NCBI GenBank assembly: GCA_963800415.1
Contig: CAWDBS010000036.1
Coordinates: 1-64,000, forward strand
Reading direction: 5' to 3'
DNA length: 64,000 bases
Source of the DNA: Palsa-504 sp963800415
GTDB lineage: Bacteria > Actinomycetota > Actinomycetes > Streptosporangiales > Streptosporangiaceae
The position numbers and the translations under genes are program-made. Positions 8,631 to 17,591 of this stretch are shown piece by piece. Positions within the stretch are counted from its first letter, which is position 1. Each line of letters starts with the position of its first letter. Under the pieces are notes generated by a model that was given only the letters and a program-made list of their open reading frames with translations, ran no database searches and was not told the origin of the DNA.

Positions 8631-10283
8631 GTGACCGACAGGAGCGTAACCGTCTTGCCTGCTGCGAGTTCCGTGGCCCAGGTCCGTGCGGACGAGGATG
8701 CCGCCGCGACGGGGTCCCGCGCGGACCGGATCATGTGGGCCACGGTGGCCTTCGTGCGCCGGCACTGGCTGTTCTGGCTGCTGCTGGGCGGCGGGCTGGT
8801 GCTGCGCGCCGTCACCCAGATCGGCTACGAACCCGCCCTGCTGTTCATCGACTCCAAGAAGTACATCTTCGGCACCGACTTCACCAGCAACATCTGGGGC
8901 GCGTTCGACCCGCTCGGCTACTCGCTGCTGGTGCTGCGCCCGGTGCTGATGTTCACCGACCTCGCCGTCGCGGCCCTGGTGCAGCACGTCCTCGGGATGG
9001 CGATGGCCGGCGCGCTGTACGCGCTGCTGGGGCGGCGCGGCGTGGTCCGCTGGCTGGCCGCGCTGGCCGTGGCGCCGGTGCTGCTGGATGCCTACCAGCT
9101 GAACGCGGAGCAGACGATCATGCCGGACGTGCTCTTCGAGGCGCTGCTGGTGGCCGGGATCGTGCTGCTGCTGTGGCGGCCCAGGCCCGGTCTCTTCCTG
9201 GTCATCCTGGGCGGGCTTGCGCTCGGCGCGTCCGCCCCGGTGCGCCAGGTGGGCGAGGCCCTGATCGCGCCGGCGCTGATCTACGTGGTGATGGCCACGC
9301 AGGGCTGGTGGCGGCGGGTGCTGCACGGCGCGGTGCTGACGTTCTGCTTCGCGCTGCCGGTCGTGGGCTACATGAGCTACTCCGCGGTGATCCTGCACTA
9401 CGGGTTCGAGCTGTCCAACATGGGCAACGCCTACCTGTACGGGCGGGCGGTGCACGCGGCCGACTGCGCCACGCTGAAGCTCCCCGCCGTCGAGCGGCCG
9501 CTGTGCCCGAGCCCCTCGGATTCTGCCGCCCTGGGCGTGGACGGCCTGGTCAACGCCAAGACCGCGCCGCGGGTGCTGTACCAGCCGGTCAACATCCAGC
9601 TTGGCCTGCTTATCGACACCCTGCCGTGGCAGCAGGCGCTCGCCTCCAGCGTGCTCACGCAGCAGCCCATCCGGGTGGCGGGCGACATCGCCGGGGACTC
9701 GGTGAAGATCTTCGCGCTGACCAGGAACACCGAGCAGGGCGACACCCCGATCTCGCGCTGGCAGTTCCAGTTCGGCTACCCGGTCTACCCGCCCGGCCTC
9801 ACCCGCCACGGCGGGAACAGCGCGAATAAGGTCTTCGCTGCTGCGGGCGGCGGCGGGCATGCGCGGGTGCACTGGCGGGCCGACATCGCGCTGCGGTACT
9901 ACCAGCTGCACGGCGGCTACACGCCGGGGCCGGCCTTCCTGTTCGGGCTGCTGGCCGGGATCGCCGGGATCTTCACCTTCCGGCGGCGCCGCGATTGCGG
10001 CCTGGCGCTGGCGTGCCTGCTCATCACCGGGTGCGCGGTGGCCGTGCTGCTGGGCGCGGACCTGTACGAGTTCTCCTGGCGTTACCAGCTGCCCGCCCTG
10101 GTCACGCTGCCGGCGGCGGGGGCGTTCGGGGTGACCGCGCTGATCAGGATGGTCCGGGCGCGGCGGCAGCCAGACGTGGGGACCGACGCGGGGACGGCCT
10201 TGGCCGGCGAGCTGGCGGGGGCCGGCGAGCTGGCCGGTGCCGGCGAGCTGGCGGCGGCCGTTTCCGAGCAGGCGGCGTGGTAG
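8631..10283 (+). CDS. Polytopic membrane protein, GT-C/ArnT-like glycosyltransferase candidate
   Basis: The 550-aa product has about 10-12 hydrophobic helices (first at residues 45-62). An acidic pair near the first extracytoplasmic loop (EPALLFIDSKKYIFG) resembles the substrate-site loop of GT-C lipid-linked glycosyltransferases. A large hydrophilic loop at about residues 265-420 is predicted extracytoplasmic. No enzyme motif identifies the sugar. GTG start at 8631 has AAGGA 7 nt upstream. The C-terminus carries three GELAGA-type repeats encoded by an 18-bp DNA repeat. It is followed 3 bp later by a Nudix gene, so the two are probably cotranscribed. Confidence 0.6.
   Translation: MTDRSVTVLPAASSVAQVRADEDAAATGSRADRIMWATVAFVRRHWLFWLLLGGGLVLRAVTQIGYEPALLFIDSKKYIFGTDFTSNIWGAFDPLGYSLLVLRPVLMFTDLAVAALVQHVLGMAMAGALYALLGRRGVVRWLAALAVAPVLLDAYQLNAEQTIMPDVLFEALLVAGIVLLLWRPRPGLFLVILGGLALGASAPVRQVGEALIAPALIYVVMATQGWWRRVLHGAVLTFCFALPVVGYMSYSAVILHYGFELSNMGNAYLYGRAVHAADCATLKLPAVERPLCPSPSDSAALGVDGLVNAKTAPRVLYQPVNIQLGLLIDTLPWQQALASSVLTQQPIRVAGDIAGDSVKIFALTRNTEQGDTPISRWQFQFGYPVYPPGLTRHGGNSANKVFAAAGGGGHARVHWRADIALRYYQLHGGYTPGPAFLFGLLAGIAGIFTFRRRRDCGLALACLLITGCAVAVLLGADLYEFSWRYQLPALVTLPAAGAFGVTALIRMVRARRQPDVGTDAGTALAGELAGAGELAGAGELAAAVSEQAAW
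10200..10256 (+). repeat. 18-bp tandem repeat inside membrane-protein gene
   Basis: Three in-frame copies of about 18 bp beginning GCCGGCGAGCTGG encode the Gly-Glu-Leu-Ala-Gly-Ala units in the tail of the membrane protein. The copies differ by a few bases. Confidence 0.7.
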
Positions 10284-10286
10284 CCC

Positions 10287-10850
10287 ATGTCGGCTCGGGA
10301 CGGCGACGCGGATGTCCGCATGCTCGCCTCCGGCGTCGTCTACGAAGACCACTGGATGCGGCTTCGCCGGGACGAGATCGAACGGCGCGACGGCTCCCGC
10401 GGCACCTACGCGTTCGTGGAGAAGCGCGACTTCGCGCTGGTCATCCCGGCCGAGAACGACGGCTTCCAGCTGGTCGAGGAGTACCGCTACCCGATCGGGC
10501 GGCGCACCTGGTCGTTCCCGCAGGGCGGGTTCGGGTACGGGGAGTCGGGCGAGCCGGAGGAGCTCGCCCGGCTCGAGCTCGCGCAGGAGACCGGGCTGCG
10601 CGCCGGCCAGCTGGTCAGGCTCGGGTACCTGCACAGCTCGCACGGCACCAGCAGCCAGGCCGGGCATTACTTCCTGGCCACCGGGCTGGAGCCGGGGCCG
10701 CCGGAGCGGGAGCGGGAAGAGCAGGACATGCGCCAGGCCTGGGTGTCCCGGGCCCGGTTCGAGCAGATGATCGGCGAGGGCCTGATCACCGACGACTCCA
10801 CCGTCGCGGCGTACGCGCTGCTGCTGCTGCACGAGCGGGGAGCTCCGTAG
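10287..10850 (+). CDS. Nudix-fold protein with degenerate Nudix box
   Basis: The 187-aa product resembles ADP-ribose pyrophosphatase-type Nudix proteins (EEYRYPIGRRTWSFPQGG, then the box region, then HGTSSQAGHYFLATGL). The core motif normally reads R-E-x-x-E-E-x-G; here it is LELAQETG, so the Arg and one metal-binding Glu are replaced by Leu and Gln. Activity may be reduced, or the protein may be a sensor. ATG start is 4 nt after the upstream stop, and coupling is likely. Confidence 0.75.
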   Translation: MSARDGDADVRMLASGVVYEDHWMRLRRDEIERRDGSRGTYAFVEKRDFALVIPAENDGFQLVEEYRYPIGRRTWSFPQGGFGYGESGEPEELARLELAQETGLRAGQLVRLGYLHSSHGTSSQAGHYFLATGLEPGPPEREREEQDMRQAWVSRARFEQMIGEGLITDDSTVAAYALLLLHERGAP

Positions 10851-10874
10851 CGGGGGAGATGAGGCGGGTCGCGG

Positions 10875-11768
10875 TCAGGGGAGCAGGGGGGCGAACAGGT
10901 CACCGTGGGCGGCGACCCGGGCTAGGGTCTGGTCGGCGGTGAAGAAGAGGTCCTGGGGCTGGCGGCAGGCCGCCACCTCGTCCCAGCTGACCGGGGTCGA
11001 GACGGTGGGGAACTGGCGGGCGCGCAGCGAGTAGGGCGCGACGGTGGTCTTGGAGCCGTTGTTCTGACTCCAGTCGATCAGCACCTTGCCGGTGCGCAGT
11101 GCCTTGGTCATCCGGGAGACGGCGCGGCGGGGCTGGTCGCGTTCGAGCCGTTCGGCGTAGGCCCGGGCCCGGTCGCTGGCCTGCTCGGAGGTCAGGCCGC
11201 AGACCCGGGCGTAGAGCTGCAGGCCCTTGCCGCCTGAGGTCTTGGCCAGCGGCGCCAGGCCGTCCGCCGCCAGCAGCGGCCGCAGGTCCTGCGCCACCCG
11301 GCAGCAGTCCACGATGTTCGCCGGCGCGCCCGGGTCGAGGTCGAAGACCAGCAGGTCGGGCTCGCGGACGTGGGGCATCCGCCACATCGGGGTGTGCAGC
11401 TCCAGGCCGGCCAGGTTGGCCGCCCAGATGAGCGCGGGCAGGTCGTCGACGACCAGGTAGGTCACGCTGGTGCCGCGCGCCCGCGAGCTCTCCGAGTCGA
11501 CCCGGGCGGTGCGGATCCAGTCCGGCCGGTGCGCGGTGACGTGCTTGTGGAAGAAGGCCTGGCCGTCCACGCCCTCGGGATAGCGCTTCAGCGTCAGCGG
11601 CCGGCCCGCGATGTGCGGCAGCAGCACCGGCGCCACCCGCTGGTAGTAGTCGAGCACCTCGGCCTTGGTGAACCCGCTCTCCGGGTACAGCACTTTGCCG
11701 AGGTTGGTCAGCGTCAGCGTCCGCTCGTCCACCTGGACGGCCACCTTGGTGTCAGCGTTCATCGGCAT
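10875..11768 (-). CDS. LigD-type polymerase domain protein (AEP primase family, NHEJ)
   Basis: The 297-aa product is a stand-alone LigD polymerase domain: LTLTNLGKVLYPESGFTKAE at the N-terminus, PLTLKRYPEGVDGQAFFHKH, catalytic DLDPGAPANIVDC (Asp-x-Asp) and KTSGGKGLQLY. These enzymes add nucleotides at broken DNA ends during non-homologous end joining. Its ATG overlaps the TGA of the ligase gene by one base (TGATG), which implies translational coupling. In many actinomycetes the PE, ligase and polymerase activities are split between genes, as here. No ku gene is present in the window. Confidence 0.9.
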   Translation of the reverse strand: MPMNADTKVAVQVDERTLTLTNLGKVLYPESGFTKAEVLDYYQRVAPVLLPHIAGRPLTLKRYPEGVDGQAFFHKHVTAHRPDWIRTARVDSESSRARGTSVTYLVVDDLPALIWAANLAGLELHTPMWRMPHVREPDLLVFDLDPGAPANIVDCCRVAQDLRPLLAADGLAPLAKTSGGKGLQLYARVCGLTSEQASDRARAYAERLERDQPRRAVSRMTKALRTGKVLIDWSQNNGSKTTVAPYSLRARQFPTVSTPVSWDEVAACRQPQDLFFTADQTLARVAAHGDLFAPLLP

Positions 11769-13192
11769 CAGGGCTCACGGACCACGTCCGCGGGGTCCTT
11801 GTCGTCGCGCAGGCCCTTGTACACCGGCGCCCGCATCCGGCCGGCCCTGGTCCACCTGTCGAAGCTCACCTCGATCACCAGCCGGGGCTCTACCCAGACC
11901 GCGGTGCGGGCATGCTCGGGCGGTACCGGTTCGCGATAAGGAGACTCCGAACGGCGCAACGGCTCGAGCCGCTCCCCCAGCAAGCGCAGCGTCTCGACGC
12001 TGAACCCGGTGCCGACATGCCCGGCATAGATCAGCCCGGAGGCGTCGTGCACCCCGATCAGCAGCGAGCCGACCTGGCCGGTCCGGTTGCCCTTCCCGGG
12101 TTTGTAGCCGGCCACGACCACCTCCTGGCGCCGGTGGTTCTTGATCTTGCGCCACTGGTCGGTGCGCACGCCCGGCAGGTACCTCGAGTCGAGCCGCTTG
12201 GCCACCACGCCTTCCATGCCGTGCGCGGCCGAGACCGACTGCACGGCCGGGAAGTCCTCGCCGGGGAACGACGGCGGGGTCTGCCAGTACGGCCCGGCCA
12301 GGCCCAGCTCGTCCAGCAGCGCCCTGCGGCCGGAGTACGCCTCGTCCAGCAGCGGCCTGCCGTCCAGCTGCAGCAGGTCGAACACCAGGTATGTCACCGG
12401 GTTCTGGCCGGCCAGCATTGTCGCCTGCGACGCGTCGGAGACGTGCATGCGCGGCTGCAGCGCCTCGAACTCGGGCCAGCCGTCCGGGCCGAACACCACG
12501 ACCTCCCCGTCCAGCAGCAGCTGCTTGTGATCGGTGGCGTTGCCCAGGCCCGCCAGCTCGGGATAGGCCACGGTGATGTCCCGTTCGGTCCTGGACATCA
12601 GCCGCACCCGGCCGCGGTCCACGAAGGCCAGCGCGCGGACGCCGTCCCACTTCATCTCCAGGCCCCAGTTCCCGTCATCTGGCGGCGGCGTGGCCCAGGA
12701 CGTGGCGAGCATCGGCCGCAGGCCGGCCGGCAGCGGCTGGCGGTCCCGGTGGATCATCCACTGGTTGCCGCGGGTCTGGAACAGCGCGAACTCCCCGGTG
12801 ACCCGGCGCCCGCGCAGCCTGACCTTGACCTCGTTCGGCGCCCACTTCAGCGTCTGGTAGCGGCCGGAGTCCCACCGGGAGACCGCGCCGGCCCCGTACT
12901 GCCCGCGCGGGATCTCCCCCTCGAAGCCGCCGTACTCCAGCGGATGATCCTCGGTGTGCACGGCCAGGTGGTTGACGGCAGGGTCGTCGGGCATCCCCTT
13001 CGGCAGCGCCCAGGACACCAGCACCCCGTCCCGCTCGAGCCGGAAGTCCCAGTGCAGCCGGCGGGCGTGGTGCTCCTGGATCACGAACGCCCCGCCGTCC
13101 GGGTTCTCCCCCAGCGGGGCCGGCTCCGCGGGCACCGGCTCGGGCGTGCGAGCGGCATCTCGCTTGTCCCGGTACGCCTGGAGTTTGTCCAC
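11768..13192 (-). CDS. ligD: ATP-dependent DNA ligase LigD with N-terminal phosphoesterase domain
   Basis: The 474-aa product has an N-terminal 3'-phosphoesterase domain (residues 30-140; HHARRLHWDFRLE, LPKGMP, VHTEDHPLEY). An ATP-dependent ligase domain follows, with adenylation motif I EMKWDGVRA, then LDGEVVV, KIKNHRRQEVVVAGYKPGKG and an OB-fold C-terminus. It seals double-strand breaks with the polymerase encoded downstream. The arrangement is PE-Lig plus separate Pol. ATG start at 13192; DUF6918 lies 10 bp upstream on the same strand and may form one transcript. Confidence 0.92.
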   Translation of the reverse strand: MDKLQAYRDKRDAARTPEPVPAEPAPLGENPDGGAFVIQEHHARRLHWDFRLERDGVLVSWALPKGMPDDPAVNHLAVHTEDHPLEYGGFEGEIPRGQYGAGAVSRWDSGRYQTLKWAPNEVKVRLRGRRVTGEFALFQTRGNQWMIHRDRQPLPAGLRPMLATSWATPPPDDGNWGLEMKWDGVRALAFVDRGRVRLMSRTERDITVAYPELAGLGNATDHKQLLLDGEVVVFGPDGWPEFEALQPRMHVSDASQATMLAGQNPVTYLVFDLLQLDGRPLLDEAYSGRRALLDELGLAGPYWQTPPSFPGEDFPAVQSVSAAHGMEGVVAKRLDSRYLPGVRTDQWRKIKNHRRQEVVVAGYKPGKGNRTGQVGSLLIGVHDASGLIYAGHVGTGFSVETLRLLGERLEPLRRSESPYREPVPPEHARTAVWVEPRLVIEVSFDRWTRAGRMRAPVYKGLRDDKDPADVVREP

Positions 13193-13202
13193 GTCCCCCT
13201 GT

Positions 13203-13646
13203 CTACCCGTATTTCTGTACCAGCGCGCCGAGGTTCGGGAGCGCGGCCGCGACGTGCCGGGCGGAGCTGCCGCGGACGGTGCGGTACGCCTTCAGGATCG
13301 TCGGCCGCTCGCAGACCTCGGCGCGCCTATCGGTCACCGACAGCAGGGCCTCGGATACCTCGTCGCCGCGCTTGGCCAGGTAGTCGCCGAACTCCGAGGC
13401 GCCGGAGGCGGTGAAATCCGCCCAGTAGGGCTGGAGCTCGTCCGCCATGTCCGGGATCAGGGATTCCACCGTGGACCGCAGGTAGCCGGGCTTGAGCGTG
13501 CTGGCGGCCTTGTAGGCGAGCTTGACCGCGGTGCCGGAGACCCCGGACTTGGCCGAAACCTCCTGCTCGATCAACTGCAAGCAGTCGGCGGTGACCTGCG
13601 GTTGGGTGTCGGGCGCGAGCAGGATCTGCTGAAGCGTAGCGGCCAT
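13203..13646 (-). CDS. DUF6918-like small helical protein
   Basis: The 147-aa product starting MAATLQQILLAPDTQPQV is predicted all-helical with no membrane segment or catalytic motif. It resembles the actinobacterial DUF6918 family, which has no known function. The frame extends to 13685. The ATG at 13646 is preferred because AAGGAG lies about 12 nt upstream and the extra N-terminus is not conserved-looking. It may be the first gene of the ligD operon. Confidence 0.65.
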   Translation of the reverse strand: MAATLQQILLAPDTQPQVTADCLQLIEQEVSAKSGVSGTAVKLAYKAASTLKPGYLRSTVESLIPDMADELQPYWADFTASGASEFGDYLAKRGDEVSEALLSVTDRRAEVCERPTILKAYRTVRGSSARHVAAALPNLGALVQKYG

Positions 13647-13865
13647 GGTGGGTGTGTTCTCCTTGTCACTAGGGTGTTCCCGCATGTCAGTGCCCGAATG
13701 TCAGTGGGAGCGCCCCCGTGCAAGGTCGTACTGCCCGGCTCCCCTCCGGGCCCGTCCACGTTAACGCACTCCCCCGCCAGCCGGAATCGGAGTGTTCCCA
13801 CTGTTACCTTGCGGCTTTCATGATCATGGCCGGGGTCGTCCGGGCGCGCGCCTAGAGTGGTCGGC

Positions 13866-15164
13866 GTGACTGACACGTGGCAGGTGGAACCGTCGGGGCC
13901 GCTGCGCGGCGACATCGGTGTCCGCGGGTCGAAGAACGCGGTGACCAAGCACATGGTCGCGGCGATGCTCGGCGACGGGCCGAGCACGATCCGCAACGCG
14001 CCCGAGGTCGGCGACGTCGACATCACGGCCGCGATGCTGGAGGCCACCGGATACGAGGTCGGCCGGTCCGGGGCCGATGTCACGATCGCGCCGGGCGGCG
14101 CGGTCGAGCCGCGGGTGCCCGAGGCGTTCACCGGGCTGAACCGGATCCCGATCCTGATGCTCGGGCCGCTGCTGCACCGGACCGGCGAGGCGTTCGTGCC
14201 GCTGGTCGGCGGCGACCCGATCGGGCGGCGGCCGGTCGACTTCCACGTGGCGGCGCTGCGCGCGCTCGGCGCCGAGATCGAGACGGGCCCGGCCGGGATC
14301 ACCGCGCGGGCCGCGAAGCTGTTCGGCGCGCGGATCGACTTGCCGTACCCCAGTGTGGGCGCGACCGAGACGGTGCTGCTGTCGGCGGTGCTGGCCGAGG
14401 GGAAGACGGTGCTGCGCAACGCGGCCACCGAACCCGAGGTGGTCGAGCTCGCGCTGTTCCTGCAGCGGATGGGCGCGCACATCGAGCTCAGCCCGGACCG
14501 GCGGATCGTCATCGAGGGGGTGCCGCGGCTGCGCGGCGCGTCCCGGTGGCTGGCCGGCGACCGGCTCGAGGCGTTCTCCTACCTGGTGGCCGGGCTGATC
14601 ACCCGGGGCGAGGTCCGGGTGCACGGCTGCCCGCAGGACCGGCTGGTCACCGCGATCACCACGCTGGCCAGCATGGGCGCGCAGCTCGACATCACCGACG
14701 AGTGGATCACCGCGTCGGCGCCCGCGGGCCTGCGCCCGGCCGCGGTGCACACCGACACCCACCCCGGGTTCATGACCGACTGGCAGCAGCCGCTGATGGT
14801 GCTGTTCACCCAGGCCGACGGGATGTCCGTGCTGCACGAGACGGTGTTCGAGAACCGGCTGGTGTACGTGCCGGCGCTGCAGAAGATGGGCTGCGAGATC
14901 GAGACGTTCGCGGCCTGCCTGGGCGGCCCCGCGTGCCGCTTCCACGACACGAACTCGGTGCATTCGGCGGTCATCAGGGGCGTGTCCAAGCTGGTCGGCG
15001 CCGACGTCACGCTGCCCGACGTGCGGGCCGGGTTCTCCGCCGTGCTGGCCGCGGCGGTGGCCGACCGGCCCTCGGTGCTGCGCGGCATCCACCACATCGA
15101 GCGCGGCTACCACCGGCCCTATGACCAGTTCGCCTCGCTCGGGCTGACCGTCCGGCGCGGCTGA
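13866..15164 (+). CDS. murA: UDP-N-acetylglucosamine 1-carboxyvinyltransferase (MurA), Cys-to-Asp type
   Basis: The 432-aa product has the EPT/MurA double-barrel: GSKNAVTKHMVAAML (substrate-binding Lys-Asn), NAPEVGDVD and the C-terminal DVRAGFSAVLAAAVA. It adds enolpyruvate to UDP-GlcNAc, the first committed step of peptidoglycan synthesis. The catalytic loop reads GGDPIGRRPVD. The position held by Cys115 in E. coli is Asp, as in mycobacteria and chlamydiae, which makes the enzyme naturally insensitive to fosfomycin. GTG at 13866 is preferred over GTG 13857 because TDTWQVEP is the usual N-terminus. Confidence 0.88.
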   Translation: MTDTWQVEPSGPLRGDIGVRGSKNAVTKHMVAAMLGDGPSTIRNAPEVGDVDITAAMLEATGYEVGRSGADVTIAPGGAVEPRVPEAFTGLNRIPILMLGPLLHRTGEAFVPLVGGDPIGRRPVDFHVAALRALGAEIETGPAGITARAAKLFGARIDLPYPSVGATETVLLSAVLAEGKTVLRNAATEPEVVELALFLQRMGAHIELSPDRRIVIEGVPRLRGASRWLAGDRLEAFSYLVAGLITRGEVRVHGCPQDRLVTAITTLASMGAQLDITDEWITASAPAGLRPAAVHTDTHPGFMTDWQQPLMVLFTQADGMSVLHETVFENRLVYVPALQKMGCEIETFAACLGGPACRFHDTNSVHSAVIRGVSKLVGADVTLPDVRAGFSAVLAAAVADRPSVLRGIHHIERGYHRPYDQFASLGLTVRRG

Positions 15165-15206
15165 GGTCGCGTGGTCCGATCCCGAACGGCTGGCTAGGCT
15201 GCCCTC

Positions 15207-16139
15207 ATGACCACGGCTTTCGTCCTCGGCGGCGGAGGCCTGCTCGGCGCCCACGAGGTGGGCATGCTGCGCGCGCTGACCGAAGCCGGCGTCCGGCCGG
15301 ACCTGGTGGTGGGCACCTCGATCGGGGCGCTGAACGGCGCGCTGATCGCGGCCGACCCGCTGGCTGCGGCGGACCGGCTGTCCCGGATGTGGCAGGGCGA
15401 GGAACTGCGGCTGGCGTTCAGCGAGAAACTGTGGAGCCGGGCAGTACGGCTGGTGCGTTCGGGGACCCACCTGCACTCGTTCGAGTCGCTGCGGCGGGTG
15501 CTGGCGGCCGCGCTGCCTGGTGACTGCTTTTCCGACCTCGAGCTGCCGTTCCAGTGCGTGGCTGCCAGCATCGAGGGGGCGAGCGCGCGCTGGTTCTGCG
15601 ATGGGCCGGTGGTGCCCGCGGTGATGGCCTCGTGCGCGGTGCCCGGGCTGCTGCCGCCGGTCGAGATCGGCGGCGAGCACTACTTCGACGGCGGCCTGGT
15701 CGACTCGATTCCGGTCGGGCGGGCGGTCGCGCTCGGCGCGTCTACCGTTTACGTGCTGCAGGTGGGCCGGATCGAGAGCCCGCTGGCGGTGCCGCGCCGA
15801 CCCTGGCAGGTGGGCCTGGTCGCGTTCGAGATCGCCCGGCGGCACCGGTTCCACGAGGAGATGTCGGCGCTGCCCGAGCACGTCCGGGTGCACGTGCTGC
15901 CGACCGGCGGGGACCGGCTGCCGCCGGGCCTGGCGCAGTTCCGCTACCGGGACAAGGCCCGGGTCGGGCTGAGCATCGAGCGCGCGTACACCGCGTCCAG
16001 CAGCTATCTCGCCGCGCTGGCCCGCAGCTTACGCTCGGGTGCCATCGTGCCGGGGCGCTGCTGTTCAGCTGCACCGGCCGCGGGTCGCGGCTGTTCTCCC
16101 AGCCCGACCACGACACCGGGCTGCTGGCGACGGTGCTAG
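15207..16139 (+). CDS. Patatin-like phospholipase (RssA family), altered C-terminus
   Basis: The protein starts TAFVLGGGGLLGAHEVGML (oxyanion loop). The nucleophile elbow GTSIGALNGA and the catalytic Asp in YFDGGLVDSIPVG form the Ser-Asp dyad of bacterial patatins. These act as cytosolic lipid acyl hydrolases; the natural substrate is unknown. Homology runs to about residue 275 (SSYLAALARSLRS). The last 35 residues (GRCCSAAPAAGRG...) are the out-of-frame reading of a FIST-domain remnant, so the native stop was lost when foreign sequence was joined. ATG start at 15207. Confidence 0.85.
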   Translation: MTTAFVLGGGGLLGAHEVGMLRALTEAGVRPDLVVGTSIGALNGALIAADPLAAADRLSRMWQGEELRLAFSEKLWSRAVRLVRSGTHLHSFESLRRVLAAALPGDCFSDLELPFQCVAASIEGASARWFCDGPVVPAVMASCAVPGLLPPVEIGGEHYFDGGLVDSIPVGRAVALGASTVYVLQVGRIESPLAVPRRPWQVGLVAFEIARRHRFHEEMSALPEHVRVHVLPTGGDRLPPGLAQFRYRDKARVGLSIERAYTASSSYLAALARSLRSGAIVPGRCCSAAPAAGRGCSPSPTTTPGCWRRC

Positions 16140-16255
16140 GCCAGATCCCGGTGGCGGGGTTCTTCTGCGACGGAGAGCTCGGGCCGGTGGGCGGGCAGAA
16201 CTTCCTGCACACCTTTACCGCGTCCATCGCCCTGTTCCCGGCCACGGCCCGGTAG
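16046..16255 (+). pseudogene. FIST-domain protein, C-terminal remnant
   Basis: In the frame offset from the patatin gene the DNA encodes RAGALLFSCTGRGSR, then a stretch including PVAGFFCDGELGPVGG and NFLHTFTASIALF, and stops at 16255. This is the characteristic end of FIST_C sensory proteins. No start, FIST_N domain or first half of FIST_C is present. The remnant begins exactly where patatin homology stops, so a deletion joined the two genes. Confidence 0.7.
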
Positions 16256-16394
16256 GCTACGCCGACCTCTGTAGCCACGATCGCGATCCGATGTATCAGC
16301 GAGGGCTGCGGGCCGCTCTGGACGAGCGGGGGGCACCCGGAGATCTGGCGTCCCCCCCGTCTCGTACCGGGACCAGCGTGTAGGGGAGAAACGC

Positions 16395-17591
16395 ATGACG
16401 GAGACAGTTTCCGCGAAGGACGGCGTTACCGGGGCCGGATCGGAGAACGGCCTGGACCGCGTGCCTGATCGCCAGCCCGGAGCCGTCGCCGACCTTCGGC
16501 GCACCGGGATCAACCCGGATTTCTGGTACCCGGTCGCCGTATCCGGGAGCGTGCGGAGGGAAAAGACGTTCGCGGCCACATTCGCGGGTGAGCGGATCGC
16601 GCTGTACCGCGGCGAGAGCGGCGAGGTCTACGCCCTAGAGGACCGGTGCGCCCACCGTCAGGTGCCGCTGAGCATGGGCGTGGTGGAAGGCGACGTGCTC
16701 CGCTGCTGCTATCACGCCTGGGCCTACCGCGGAAACGGCCGCATCTCGCAGATACCGTACCTGCCCAAGGGGACGGCCCGGCCACCGCGCGGTGTCCGCG
16801 CCTACCCGGTCCGCGAAGCCTATGGCCTGGTGTTCGTCTTCCCCGGCGACCCGGAGAAGGCGGCCGCGGCGGCACTGCCGGAACTGCCGGAGTTCGATTC
16901 CGCCAGGCACAAGACCATGAGGTTCTCCCGCACCGTCAACTGCCACTACTCGTTCATGCACGAGAACCTCCTGGACATGAACCACCAGTTCCTGCACCGG
17001 GGCATCCTGGGCAAGATCCAGCCCACCCTCCTCGGTTACGAAACCGGCCCGCAATCCGTCGCGGCCCGGTACCTGTTCACCCACGTCGGCGGCAAGAAGG
17101 ACCGCGGCGCCGGGCTGCTGGCCGGCGGCGCCGCGGCGCCGGATGTCATCACCATCCGCACCGGGTACCCCTACCAGACCCTCCAGCTGGTCCCCGAGAA
17201 CGCCGGACTCCCCGCGTTCTCCCTCTGGGTGGCCTACGTCCCCGAAGATGCCGAGCAGCGCACCAACCATGTCTACGGCCTGCTGATGATCGAGAAACCG
17301 CCGATCCCGGGCGCCCTCCAGCTCGCCTGGCCATTGATCAGGCGCTTCACCGAGCGCGTGTTCGCCGAGGACCGGATGGCGGTCGAGGCCGAGCAACGCG
17401 CCTGGGACGAGCAAGGCGAGGACTGGAACCACGAGGTCTTCCCGCTGATCCTCGATCTCCGGGACGTGCTGCGCAGCAACGGCGTCCCCATCCGCCCCGG
17501 ATCCGCCCGGCCACAATCCACTCTGTGCGGCGCCGCCGCGTCCTGCGGCACCTCGCGGCTGGCCGGGCCGGGGGCTGTCCCCCCGGGTTAA
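16395..17591 (+). CDS. Rieske non-heme iron oxygenase (single-subunit, aromatic-ring-hydroxylating type)
   Basis: The 398-aa product has a Rieske [2Fe-2S] domain with CAHRQVPL and CCYHAWAY (C-x-H...C-x2-H). The mononuclear iron site is ENLLDMNHQFLHRG (Asn/Asp-His-His facial triad). It resembles VanA/PaO-type oxygenases that demethylate or hydroxylate aromatic or tetrapyrrole-like substrates. No reductase gene is adjacent, so it must use an electron donor encoded elsewhere. ATG at 16395 has GGGGAGA 6 nt upstream. The last 30 residues are low-complexity and may be an extension past the family end. Confidence 0.85.
   Translation: MTETVSAKDGVTGAGSENGLDRVPDRQPGAVADLRRTGINPDFWYPVAVSGSVRREKTFAATFAGERIALYRGESGEVYALEDRCAHRQVPLSMGVVEGDVLRCCYHAWAYRGNGRISQIPYLPKGTARPPRGVRAYPVREAYGLVFVFPGDPEKAAAAALPELPEFDSARHKTMRFSRTVNCHYSFMHENLLDMNHQFLHRGILGKIQPTLLGYETGPQSVAARYLFTHVGGKKDRGAGLLAGGAAAPDVITIRTGYPYQTLQLVPENAGLPAFSLWVAYVPEDAEQRTNHVYGLLMIEKPPIPGALQLAWPLIRRFTERVFAEDRMAVEAEQRAWDEQGEDWNHEVFPLILDLRDVLRSNGVPIRPGSARPQSTLCGAAASCGTSRLAGPGAVPPG

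Noticed and set aside
8613..10832. 739-codon minus-strand frame rich in Gln/Arg/Val
   Set aside because: Antisense shadow of the membrane protein and Nudix genes; it lacks any conserved motif.
11912..13414. 500-codon plus-strand frame
   Set aside because: Antisense to ligD; no recognisable domain.
13824..15893. 689-codon minus-strand frame
   Set aside because: Antisense to murA and the patatin gene, with the composition of shadow translation (His/Arg/Gln-rich).
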